Positions 8,924 to 16,539 of a stretch of DNA of 64,000 nucleotides are shown here, one piece after another. The notes beneath the pieces were generated by a model, which did no database searches, was not told the DNA's origin, and worked only from the letters and a program-made list of their open reading frames with translations. Every line of letters begins with the position of its first letter. The first letter of the stretch is position 1. Location: contig NZ_FMYH01000007.1 of the NCBI RefSeq assembly GCF_900096585.1, positions 175,853 to 239,852 of the forward strand, given 5' to 3'. This DNA comes from Sanguibacter gelidistatuariae (lineage in GTDB: Bacteria; Actinomycetota; Actinomycetes; Actinomycetales; Cellulomonadaceae). Both the position numbers and the translations under genes were made by a program.

Positions 8924-11143
8924 ATGTCCGACCAGACCCACTCGCCCCAGCCCGCGGGAGACCACTCGGTCAACGCGAGCTACGACCTTGAGACTGTGCG
9001 GATCGCCGGCTTCGACGTGCCCGTGGTGTCGGCGAACACGGTCATCGTGGGGACCGGCTCGGCCGGCTTCTGCGCCGCGGACCGGCTGTGGGAGTTCGGC
9101 CAGGAGGACATCGTCATGGTGGCCGACAAGGTCAACGCGGGGTCCTCGCGCAATGCTGGCTCGGACAAGCAGACGTACTACAAGATGACGCTGTCAGGCG
9201 GGGACGGTGACTCCGTCCGGGAGATGGCCCAGACCCTCTTCTCCGGCGGGGCGATGGACGGCGACAACGCGCTGTGCGAGGCGGCGCTGTCCGCCCGGGG
9301 CTTCCTGCGCCTGTGCGAGCTCGGCGTGCCCTTCCCGCAGAACCGCTTCGGGGAGTTCGTCGGCTACAAGACCGACCACGACCCGCGCCGCCGGGCGACC
9401 TCGGTGGGGCCGTACACCTCGCGCTCGATGGTCGAGCAGCTCGAGAAGAAGGTGCACCGCAACGGCACCCGGATCTATGACCGGTGCCGCGTCGTCGACG
9501 TCCTCACCCGCGACATCCCGGCCGGCGCCGGCCGGACCGCCGCCGACCTCGCCGACCTCGCCGGCGCCGCTGCGCCCGCCGAACCCCAGCGCGAGGTGGT
9601 GGGGCTGCTCTGCCTGCGCACCGACGTCGTGCACGACGGCGCGCAGAGCCCCTACGTGCTCTTCCGCGCGACCAACCTCGTCTACGCGACCGGCGGACCG
9701 GCCGGGATGTACGCGACGTCGGTGTTCCCCAACGGGCAGTGGGGCGCCTCGGGGGCCGCCTACCGCGCCGGGGTGCACGGCAAGAACCTCACCGAGTGGC
9801 AGTTCGGGCTCGCCTCGACCAAACCGCGGTGGAACGTGTCGGGCACGTACATGCAGGTCATGCCGCGTTTCGTGTCGACCGACGCCGATGGCGGTGATGA
9901 GCGGGAGTTCCTTACCGAGACGATCCCCGACTATGGCCGCCAGCTGTCGATGGTCTTCCTCAAGGGCTATCAGTGGCCCTTCGACATCCGCAAGGCCCTC
10001 GACGGCTCCTCGCTCATCGACCTGCTCGTCTACCAGGAGACGGTGCTGCGCGGGCGCAAGGTCTACCTCGACTTCACCCGCAACCCGATGCAGCACAAGC
10101 TCGATCCGACGAAGATCTCGCCCGAGGCGCGCGCGTACCTGGCCAAGGGTGGCGCGCTCTTCGGCACGCCCATCGAGCGGCTCAAGCACATGAATCTGCC
10201 CTCCTACGAGCTCTATCTCGGCAAGAATCCCTACGTCGACCTCGCCACGGACTGGCTCGAGGTGGACGTGTGCGCCCAGCACAACAACGGCGGGCTCGTC
10301 GTGGATGCCTGGTGGGAGTCCAACCTCGCCGGTTTCTTCCCGGTGGGCGAGGCCGGCGGCGCGCACGGCATCTACCGCCCCGGCGGCGCGGCGCTCAACT
10401 CTGGGCAGGTCGGGGCGACCCGCGCCGCCCAGCTCATCGCGGCGCGGCGCACCCGGGCGCCGCTCGACCTGGCGCCCTTCGCCGAGATCGCCGGGCCGCT
10501 CGTGGAGTCCGCCGTCGCCCTCGTCGCCGGCGCCGCCGCACGGGTGGTCGCCGGTGCGCCCGACAACACCGGGGACCTGCTGCGCGCAGCCAGCTCGCTC
10601 ATGAGCGAGAAGGCCGGCCCGGTGCGCTCGGCCGAGTCGATCACGCAGGCGCTCGCCCAGGTCACGCGGTGGCTGGCGACGTACGACTCGCTCGTGGCCG
10701 CCGATCCCACGAGCCGCCGCTCGGTCGATCGGACCTTCCTCGTCCGCGACATCATGACCACGCAGTACGTGTACCTCTCCGCGATGGCCGACTACGTCGC
10801 GCACGGGGGCCGCAGTCGGGGGTCCGTGCTGTACACCGATGCCGCGGGGAGCCTGCCGCAGGTGGGCTTCGGTGACGCGCCGGCGGCCGAGCTCGACCTG
10901 CCGGAGATCTTCCGTTTCGCCCTGGACAGCGGCGCGCTGGACGACGTCGTGCAGGAGGCCGCGTGGGCGGGTGGCGGCGAGGCGGTGCGCGGCGGGGAGG
11001 CGCGCGGCGGCGTCGGGCCCGGCGATGGCGACGCCGCAGGCGAGTGCAGCTTCACCTGGCGCCCGGTACGCCCGATCCCCGAAGACGACGACTTCTTCGA
11101 GAACGTCTGGCGCACCTACCGAGAGAACCAGAACATCTTCTGA
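8924..11143 (+). CDS. FAD-binding oxidoreductase, fumarate reductase/succinate dehydrogenase flavoprotein type
   Basis: 739 residues from an ATG preceded by AGGAGAACC. The N-terminal FAD dinucleotide fold is seen as VIVGTGSAGFCAADRLWEF (glycines 43, 45, 48), followed by SSRNAGSDKQTYYK, which contacts FAD in related enzymes, and a second FAD segment GEAGGAHGIYRPGGAALNSG around residue 475. The C-terminal helical part carries an Ala/Gly/Glu-rich insert and ends in RTYRENQNIF. No iron-sulfur subunit or membrane anchor gene is adjacent, so it is unlikely to be a respiratory complex. Being next to SDR and isomerase genes suggests redox chemistry on a sugar or glycoside. Substrate unknown. Confidence 0.8.
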   Translation: MSDQTHSPQPAGDHSVNASYDLETVRIAGFDVPVVSANTVIVGTGSAGFCAADRLWEFGQEDIVMVADKVNAGSSRNAGSDKQTYYKMTLSGGDGDSVREMAQTLFSGGAMDGDNALCEAALSARGFLRLCELGVPFPQNRFGEFVGYKTDHDPRRRATSVGPYTSRSMVEQLEKKVHRNGTRIYDRCRVVDVLTRDIPAGAGRTAADLADLAGAAAPAEPQREVVGLLCLRTDVVHDGAQSPYVLFRATNLVYATGGPAGMYATSVFPNGQWGASGAAYRAGVHGKNLTEWQFGLASTKPRWNVSGTYMQVMPRFVSTDADGGDEREFLTETIPDYGRQLSMVFLKGYQWPFDIRKALDGSSLIDLLVYQETVLRGRKVYLDFTRNPMQHKLDPTKISPEARAYLAKGGALFGTPIERLKHMNLPSYELYLGKNPYVDLATDWLEVDVCAQHNNGGLVVDAWWESNLAGFFPVGEAGGAHGIYRPGGAALNSGQVGATRAAQLIAARRTRAPLDLAPFAEIAGPLVESAVALVAGAAARVVAGAPDNTGDLLRAASSLMSEKAGPVRSAESITQALAQVTRWLATYDSLVAADPTSRRSVDRTFLVRDIMTTQYVYLSAMADYVAHGGRSRGSVLYTDAAGSLPQVGFGDAPAAELDLPEIFRFALDSGALDDVVQEAAWAGGGEAVRGGEARGGVGPGDGDAAGECSFTWRPVRPIPEDDDFFENVWRTYRENQNIF

Positions 11144-11169
11144 CCCGCCTGGCAGGCTTGCCGGCAACA

Positions 11170-11239
11170 TACGGGGCGTGCTCTTGACTACGGAACGTGC
11201 TGTTGAACGCACGCCCCGTAGTCAAGAGCACGCCCCGTA
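11170..11239. repeat. 24-bp perfect inverted repeat (stem-loop)
   Basis: Bases 11170-11193 are exactly complementary to 11216-11239, with a 22-base loop (11194-11215). The loop itself starts with a diverged direct copy of the left arm (GTGCTgTTGAAcg versus GTGCTcTTGACta) and contains a 5-bp inner inverted repeat. It lies 26 bases after the flavoprotein stop and before the iron-uptake genes. There is no U-tract on either side, so it may be an mRNA-stabilising or repeated palindromic element rather than a standard terminator. Confidence 0.85.
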
Positions 11240-11378
11240 CCGGGTCGACGGGGGTGGCCTTGACCTCCGCGGCGCGGGCGAGCGAGGGTCGACGGGCGGA
11301 GGGGGAGCCCGGTCGCACCCAGGTGTTGTCCACGTCACAGGTCGGGGAGTCCTTAAGGCCTACGCCCCGACACGTCCA

Positions 11379-11397
11379 TGAGGTTAGGCTTACCAAA
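11379..11397. promoter_or_regulatory. DtxR/IdeR-type iron box
   Basis: TGAGGTTAGGCTTACCAAA matches the DtxR/IdeR consensus TTAGGTTAGSCTAACCTAA at 16 of 19 positions. It lies 51 bases upstream of the siderophore-binding lipoprotein gene, where binding of the iron-loaded repressor would shut off the uptake operon. Confidence 0.8.
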
Positions 11398-11448
11398 GAA
11401 CCTCAGCGGGGCCGTGTGCCCCGGAAGCTCATACCGGAAGGCTCTCTC

Positions 11449-12510
11449 GTGTCCGCCTCATCCCTGCCCATCGCCCGCGCACGGCGCGCCCTCGTCGCCG
11501 CGACCACCGCGGCCCTTGTGCTCGCGCTTGCGGCCTGCGGGTCCTCCGACGACACAGACGGTGACGCGACCCCGAGCGGGTCCGCCGCCAGCGACAGCAC
11601 CGACGCCTTCCCCGTGACCATCACCGGGGCCCTCGGTGAGACCGTGATCGAGAAGGCACCCGAGCGTGTTGTCACCCTCGGCTGGGGCGCCGACGACATC
11701 GCAGTCTCCCTCGGCGTCATCCCCGTCGGGACCGAGGGTGACACCTGGGCCGGCGACGCAGATGGCTACCACCCGTGGTTCCGCGAGGCCGTCGAGGCCG
11801 AGGGCGCCGCGCTGCCCGAGACGATCACCATGTACCCCGAGCTCGACGTCGAGGCGATCATCGCCCTCGAGCCCGACCTCATCCTCGCCCCGCAGTCCGG
11901 CATCAACCAGGCCACCTTCGACCAGCTCTCGGAGTTCACCAACGTCGTCGCCTACCCCGACGGTCCGTGGATCACCCCGATCGATGAGCAGATCACGATC
12001 GCCGCGACTGCGCTCGGCAAGAGCGACAAGGCGCAGGGCCTGATCGACGGCATCGACACCACCCTGAGCGCCGCCGCCGCCGATCACCCCGAGTTCGAGG
12101 GCAAGACCATCGCCTACGTCGCCGCCCAGGAGCTGGGTACCCTCGACGTCTACGTGCCCGGTGACCCGCGGATCGACACTCTCCTCGGCCTCGGTTTCAC
12201 GTTGGCCCCGTCGGTCGCCGACCTCACCGCGCCGGCCGGGCAGTTCGTCGCGCCGTTCGGGCTGGAGAACGCTGACAAACTGAGCGACGTCGACGTCCTG
12301 TTCACGTGGTTCAACGACACGGACGAGCAGGCCGCGACCGAGGCTCAGCCGCTGTTCGCTGCCATCCCCGCCTTCGCCTCCGGTGCCTACGTCCCCATGG
12401 TCGACCGCCAGCTCGGCATGGCCGTGACCGTCGGCACGCCGCTCAGCGTGCCGTGGGCGATCGACCGCTACGTGCCGATGATCGCTGAGGCAGTCGCTAA
12501 GGTCGGTTGA
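11449..12510 (+). CDS. Iron-siderophore ABC transporter substrate-binding lipoprotein
   Basis: 353 residues from a GTG preceded by GGAAGG at 11436. The N-terminus has a basic start, a hydrophobic stretch and a lipobox LALAACGSS, with Cys30 the lipidation site. The rest has the FecB/BtuF-type bilobed fold: VVTLGWGADDIAVSLGV and LDVEAIIALEPDLILAPQSG are characteristic. It should capture ferric siderophore outside the membrane and hand it to the two FecCD permeases. Its stop overlaps the next start by one base (TGATG). An iron box upstream predicts induction by iron limitation. Confidence 0.93.
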   Translation: MSASSLPIARARRALVAATTAALVLALAACGSSDDTDGDATPSGSAASDSTDAFPVTITGALGETVIEKAPERVVTLGWGADDIAVSLGVIPVGTEGDTWAGDADGYHPWFREAVEAEGAALPETITMYPELDVEAIIALEPDLILAPQSGINQATFDQLSEFTNVVAYPDGPWITPIDEQITIAATALGKSDKAQGLIDGIDTTLSAAAADHPEFEGKTIAYVAAQELGTLDVYVPGDPRIDTLLGLGFTLAPSVADLTAPAGQFVAPFGLENADKLSDVDVLFTWFNDTDEQAATEAQPLFAAIPAFASGAYVPMVDRQLGMAVTVGTPLSVPWAIDRYVPMIAEAVAKVG

Positions 12511-13547
12511 TGACTGCAGCACTTGACGCCGTACAGGGCCGGACGCTCGCGTCCGGCCCTGTACGGCGTTGGGGGCTGGGCGCCGGCCTGATCCTGGCCC
12601 TCGCCGCGACCGCACTCGTGACCGCTCTCAGCCTCTCGGTCGGCACCAACCAGCTGCCGCTGAGCACCGTCTGGCACGGACTGGTCTCACCAGACGACTC
12701 CTTCGCCTCGACCGTGATCGCCTCCCGCGTACCGCGCACCCTGCTCGGTCTGCTCGTCGGTGCCGGCCTCGCGGTCGCGGGCACCCTCATGCAGGGGATC
12801 ACCCGCAACCCCCTCGCCGACCCCGGCCTGCTCGGCGTCAACGCGGGTGCCTCGGCCGCGATCGTCGCAGGGACGGTCGTCTTCGGTTCTCTCGGCCAGC
12901 GCGCTATCTTCGTGGCCGTCCCGGGTGCCTTCCTCGCGGCGGTTGTCGTCTACGCGATCGGGTCGGGTCGCAGCGGCCCGACGCCGGTCCGCCTCGTGCT
13001 GTCCGGGGCCGCGATCACCGCGGTGCTCATGGCCGGGATCCAGGCCGTCACGCTGACCAATCCCGAGGTCTTCGAGACCTACCGGTTCTGGGTCGTGGGG
13101 TCCCTGGCCGGGCGACCGAGCGAGATCGTCGACATGATCTGGCCCGTCGTCGTGGTCGGCCTGGTGGCTGCCCTGCTGCTCGGGCGCCCGCTCAACACGC
13201 TCGCCCTCGGCGACGAGACGGCCAGGGCGCTCGGCGGCAACGCCGGACGGACCCGGCTGCTCGGCGCGCTCGTGGCCACGGTCCTGGCCGGCGCGTGCAC
13301 CGCGGCGGTGGGACCGATCGCCTTCGTCGGCCTCGCCGTCCCGCACATCGTGCGCACCATCACCGGGTCGGACTACCGCTGGCTCGTGGCCTACTGCATC
13401 GCACTGGGCCCGGTGCTGCTCCTGGGGGCCGACGTCGTCGGGCGCATCGTGGCCCGGCCCGGTGAGCTCATGGTCGGGGTGGTCACGGCGTTCATCGGCG
13501 CGCCCTTCCTCTACGTCGCCGTCCGCCGGTCCGGGAGCGGGCTGTGA
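12510..13547 (+). CDS. FecCD-family iron-siderophore ABC transporter permease
   Basis: 345 residues starting at the ATG that overlaps the binding-protein stop. About nine to ten membrane segments are visible. Family marks include RVPRTLLGLLVGAGLAVAG, GITRNPLADPGLLGVNAGA and the coupling segment ALGGNAGRTRLLGAL, then GPIAFVGLAVPHI. It forms half of the membrane channel with the next gene product. Codons 6-20 are embedded in a 20-bp perfect hairpin, so the real start could be affected or translation could depend on coupling from the upstream gene. Confidence 0.93.
   Translation: MTAALDAVQGRTLASGPVRRWGLGAGLILALAATALVTALSLSVGTNQLPLSTVWHGLVSPDDSFASTVIASRVPRTLLGLLVGAGLAVAGTLMQGITRNPLADPGLLGVNAGASAAIVAGTVVFGSLGQRAIFVAVPGAFLAAVVVYAIGSGRSGPTPVRLVLSGAAITAVLMAGIQAVTLTNPEVFETYRFWVVGSLAGRPSEIVDMIWPVVVVGLVAALLLGRPLNTLALGDETARALGGNAGRTRLLGALVATVLAGACTAAVGPIAFVGLAVPHIVRTITGSDYRWLVAYCIALGPVLLLGADVVGRIVARPGELMVGVVTAFIGAPFLYVAVRRSGSGL
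12526..12569 (+). repeat. 20-bp perfect hairpin with CTCG tetraloop at the start of a permease gene
   Basis: Bases 12526-12545 pair perfectly with 12550-12569, leaving loop CTCG (12546-12549). It lies 16 bases after the stop of the binding-protein gene and inside the 5' end of the first permease gene. It could block 3' exonucleases and partly stop transcription, giving more binding protein than permease, which is common in ABC importers. Confidence 0.85.
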
Positions 13548-14653
13548 GCGGCCGCAAGGACGCGTCACCGGCGATCGCCGAGGCGGCCGTCGCGACCCCA
13601 CCAGCCCCGCGCCCCGACGACCCCGGCGCGACCGACCACCTGCGCGTGGCCAGCCTCGTCCTGCCGTGGAACCGCCGCGCGGTGATCGTCATCGCCGTCG
13701 CCTGCGTGGCGGTGATCGCCTCGGTCGTGGCGGCCCTGACCCTCGGCAAGCTCGGCGTCGCGCTGCCCGACCTCCTCTCGGTGCTCTCCGGCGAGGGGTC
13801 CAAGACCCAGCACTGGGTCGTCTTCAACAACCGCCTGCCCCGCGGCCTGGTGGCCGTCGGAGCCGGCGCGGCGTTGGGGATCTCCGGTGCGATCTTCCAG
13901 AGCGTGACCCGCAACCCGTTGGGCAGCCCGGACATCATCGGCCTCAACGGCGGCGCGGCGGCCGGCGCGGCGGCGGTCACCCTCGTCTGGCCGGGGCTGC
14001 TCCCGGCCCCCGTCGGTGCGCTGCTCGGTGGGGGGATCGCGATCACCCTCGTCCTGCTCGGCGCCGGCCGCGGCTTCCACGCGCCGCACCGGATGGTCGT
14101 GATCGGCATCGGGGTGGGCGCCATGGCCCTCGCCTTCGTCCAGTTTGCCGTCACCCGGACTCGGCGCGAGCAGGCGCAGGAGATGGCGGCCTGGCTCAAC
14201 GGGTCCCTCAGCGCCCGCAACTGGGACCACGTGTGGACCATCTTCGTGGCGCTCGCCGTCTTCGGGACGGCGGCCCTGCTGCTGAGCCGCGGGCTGCAGC
14301 TCGTCGAGATGGGCGACGAGGCCGCCCTCGCCCTCGGCGTGCGGACCCAGCGGGTGCGCCTGGCCGCCGTCGCCGTCGGCGTCGTGCTGGCTGCGGCGGC
14401 AGTCGTGGTCTGCGGGCCGATCGCCTTCGTCGCCCTCGTCGCACCGCAGCTGGCCCGCCGGATGACGCGGTCCGCGGGGCCGGGGATGGTGGCGGCCGGC
14501 GTCTTCGGCGCGCTCATCATGACCGTCGCGGACCTCGTGGCGCAGTACCAGCCCTGGTCGGCCACCCTCCCGGTCGGGGTGCTCACCGCCGGGATCGGTG
14601 GGGTCTACCTCGCCGCGCTGCTCACCCATGAATGGAGACGAGGAACCCTGTGA
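13544..14653 (+). CDS. FecCD-family iron-siderophore ABC transporter permease
   Basis: 369 residues from a GTG that overlaps the previous stop by four bases (GTGA). After a roughly 45-residue hydrophilic N-terminus come about nine membrane segments. NNRLPRGLVAVGAGAALGISG, SVTRNPLGSPDIIGLNGG and ALGVRTQRVRLAAV are FecCD signatures, and GPIAFVALVAPQL matches the end of the family domain. Second half of the siderophore channel; paralogous to the previous gene. The coding overlap indicates translational coupling. Confidence 0.93.
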   Translation: MSGRKDASPAIAEAAVATPPAPRPDDPGATDHLRVASLVLPWNRRAVIVIAVACVAVIASVVAALTLGKLGVALPDLLSVLSGEGSKTQHWVVFNNRLPRGLVAVGAGAALGISGAIFQSVTRNPLGSPDIIGLNGGAAAGAAAVTLVWPGLLPAPVGALLGGGIAITLVLLGAGRGFHAPHRMVVIGIGVGAMALAFVQFAVTRTRREQAQEMAAWLNGSLSARNWDHVWTIFVALAVFGTAALLLSRGLQLVEMGDEAALALGVRTQRVRLAAVAVGVVLAAAAVVVCGPIAFVALVAPQLARRMTRSAGPGMVAAGVFGALIMTVADLVAQYQPWSATLPVGVLTAGIGGVYLAALLTHEWRRGTL

Positions 14654-15507
14654 CCTCCCGCCCCGCCCCGGCCGGCGCGCCGACGCCGGCTGCCGTACCC
14701 GCACCGTCGGCCCCACCCGCGCCTGTCCGCGCCCGCGGCCTCCGCCTGGCCTACGACCAGCGCACGGTCGTCGACGGCCTCGACGTAGACATCCCGGCAG
14801 GGTCTTTTACGGTCATCGTCGGACCGAATGGCTGCGGCAAGTCGACCCTGCTGCGCGCGCTGGGGCGGACCCTGACGCCCAAGGCCGGCACGGTCGAGCT
14901 CTACGGTCGGGCGATCACCGCCATGAACAACAAGGAGGTCGCCCGCCGGCTCGCGCTCCTGCCGCAGTCGCCGATCGCCCCCGAGGCGATCACCGTGCGC
15001 GACCTCGTGGGCCGGGGACGCTACCCCTACCAGACGCTGCTGCGGCAGTGGTCGGCGAGCGACGGTGCGGCGGTGCGGGAGGCGATGGAGGCGACCGGGA
15101 CGACCGACCTCGCCGACCGCCGGGTCTCCGAGCTCTCGGGCGGGCAGCGTCAGCGGGTGTGGATCGCGATGGTGCTGGCCCAGGACACCGACCTGCTGCT
15201 GCTCGACGAGCCGACGACCTTCCTCGACATCGCCCACCAGGTCGACGTCCTCGAGCTGTGCGCCCGCATGCACGAGGCCGGCCGGACACTCGTCGCGGTC
15301 CTCCACGACCTCAACTTCGCCGCGCGCTACGCAACCCACATGATCGCCATGCGCGACGGCAAGATCGTTGAGAGCGGGACCCCGCACGAGGTGATGACGG
15401 CTGAGAACGTCGAGGAGATCTTTGGCCTGCGGTGCCGCATCATCGACGACCCCGAGAGCGGGACGCCGCTCGTCGTCCCGCTCGCCGGACGCGTCGCGCG
15501 CGGCTGA
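14650..15507 (+). CDS. Iron-siderophore ABC transporter ATP-binding protein
   Basis: 285 residues from GTG 14650, which overlaps the previous stop (GTGA) and has GAGGAA upstream; an ATG at 14632 is an alternative start. Walker A GPNGCGKST, signature LSGGQRQR, Walker B LLLLDEPTTFLD and the H-loop VLHDLNFAARY are all intact, as in FecE/FepC-type ATPases. A Pro/Ala-rich N-terminal tail precedes the domain. It powers the two permeases; last gene of the four-gene iron operon, convergent with the following GNAT gene. Confidence 0.94.
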   Translation: MTSRPAPAGAPTPAAVPAPSAPPAPVRARGLRLAYDQRTVVDGLDVDIPAGSFTVIVGPNGCGKSTLLRALGRTLTPKAGTVELYGRAITAMNNKEVARRLALLPQSPIAPEAITVRDLVGRGRYPYQTLLRQWSASDGAAVREAMEATGTTDLADRRVSELSGGQRQRVWIAMVLAQDTDLLLLDEPTTFLDIAHQVDVLELCARMHEAGRTLVAVLHDLNFAARYATHMIAMRDGKIVESGTPHEVMTAENVEEIFGLRCRIIDDPESGTPLVVPLAGRVARG

Positions 15508-15534
15508 CGCGAGGTCGGGGGGCTGACGCGACGC

Positions 15535-15996
15535 TCAGGCGCGCGCCCCGGCGTCGGGCAGGCGCCGCATGGGGATGTGCGGGATGTTGTCCTCGAGGAA
15601 GTCCGCGCCGCTGCGCACGAAGCCGAAGCGCTCGTACCAGCCCTCAAGGTGGGCCTGGGCGTCGATGTCGATCCGCGTGCCTGCCCCGCACAGCCCCATA
15701 GCCGCCTCCATCATGGCCGACGCCGTCCCGCTGCGGCGGGCGGTCGGGTCCGCGCACACCCGCCCGATGCGGCGCCCGCCGCCGGGGGCATCGAGGATGC
15801 GCGACGTCGCAAGCACCCGCCCGTCGCCGTCGGCCGCCCATACCTGGAGCGTGCCCGGCGCGGTGTCCGCGCCGTCAAGGTCGGGGTAGGGGCAGTCTTG
15901 CTCGACGACGAAGACGTCGACCCGGAGCTTGAGGATGGCGTAGAGGGTGAGGGGGGACATGTCGGCCAGGGCCGCGTGATGGATCGTGTGGGGCAC
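15535..15996 (-). CDS. GNAT family N-acetyltransferase (ElaA-like)
   Basis: 153 residues from a GTG start; an internal ATG at 15960 is possible. LYAILKLRVDVFVVEQDCPYPDLDGAD at the N-terminus (given in two halves, LYAILKLRVDVF and VVEQDCPYPDLDG) is the hallmark of ElaA-type acetyltransferases. The acetyl-CoA loop lies in RVCADPTARRSGTASAMM, and WYERFGFVRSG is the conserved C-terminal element. ElaA proteins acetylate small amines or are of unknown substrate. It is a single gene, convergent with the iron operon and 116 bases from a divergent small gene. Confidence 0.85.
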   Translation of the reverse strand: MPHTIHHAALADMSPLTLYAILKLRVDVFVVEQDCPYPDLDGADTAPGTLQVWAADGDGRVLATSRILDAPGGGRRIGRVCADPTARRSGTASAMMEAAMGLCGAGTRIDIDAQAHLEGWYERFGFVRSGADFLEDNIPHIPMRRLPDAGARA

Positions 15997-16111
15997 GGAC
16001 CAACTCTAGAACCGGAGCACAGCCAATCAGGTCGATTCCCCAAGGTTCGTCACAGGCGAGGCGCGTTGGGTGGAGCCATCGCCCCGCCCGGGTCGAGGAG
16101 GAGGAACGATC

Positions 16112-16498
16112 ATGAGCTCTCTCATCGCCGAACGCACCGGCCCGCTGGCGGCCACCGGATGCACTCCCGGGGGCGCGCAGGCGGAAGGTGCCTGGCTCAC
16201 GGCGACCATCCGCCCCGTAGGCATGATCTGCCGCTGCGACGCCGACCGGCTGGCCGTGATGCTCGACGCGCTCGCGGGTGCGTCCTCGGTCGTGGTCCTC
16301 GACCTGCAGGCCGCGCGCATCGAGAGCGCCCGGGTGGCCGACGTGATCGGGCGGGCGGCTGCGCTGCTCGACGCGCGCGACGGCTGCCTGCTGTGCGTCG
16401 GGGCCGACGGCCCCACCCGGGCGTGCCTCGAGCGGGCCGGCGCGCCGGTGGCCTTCGTCGATCCGCCACAGGTCGGCCTGCTGTCCGCCGGGCAGTGA
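16112..16498 (+). CDS. Small STAS-like protein (possible anti-sigma-factor antagonist relative)
   Basis: 128 residues; ATG after a very strong GAGGAGGAGGAAC site. The pattern of GMICRCDADRLAVMLDAL, then SSVVVLDLQAARIESARVAD, then RDGCLLCVGADGPTRACLERAG is the alternating strand/helix layout of STAS domains. The usual phosphorylatable Ser/Thr in the D-(F/L)-S motif is not evident: the place reads DLQAARIESA. No kinase or sigma factor is adjacent. Called a STAS relative by fold pattern only; function unknown. Confidence 0.6.
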   Translation: MSSLIAERTGPLAATGCTPGGAQAEGAWLTATIRPVGMICRCDADRLAVMLDALAGASSVVVLDLQAARIESARVADVIGRAAALLDARDGCLLCVGADGPTRACLERAGAPVAFVDPPQVGLLSAGQ

Positions 16499-16539
16499 CT
16501 CGTCTGTGCGGGGACTGCGGGTCAGAGGTGGGTGGCAGG

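Noticed and set aside
11170..11239. Inverted repeat as the end of an insertion sequence
   Set aside because: No transposase, target-site duplication or partner repeat nearby; better described as a stem-loop.
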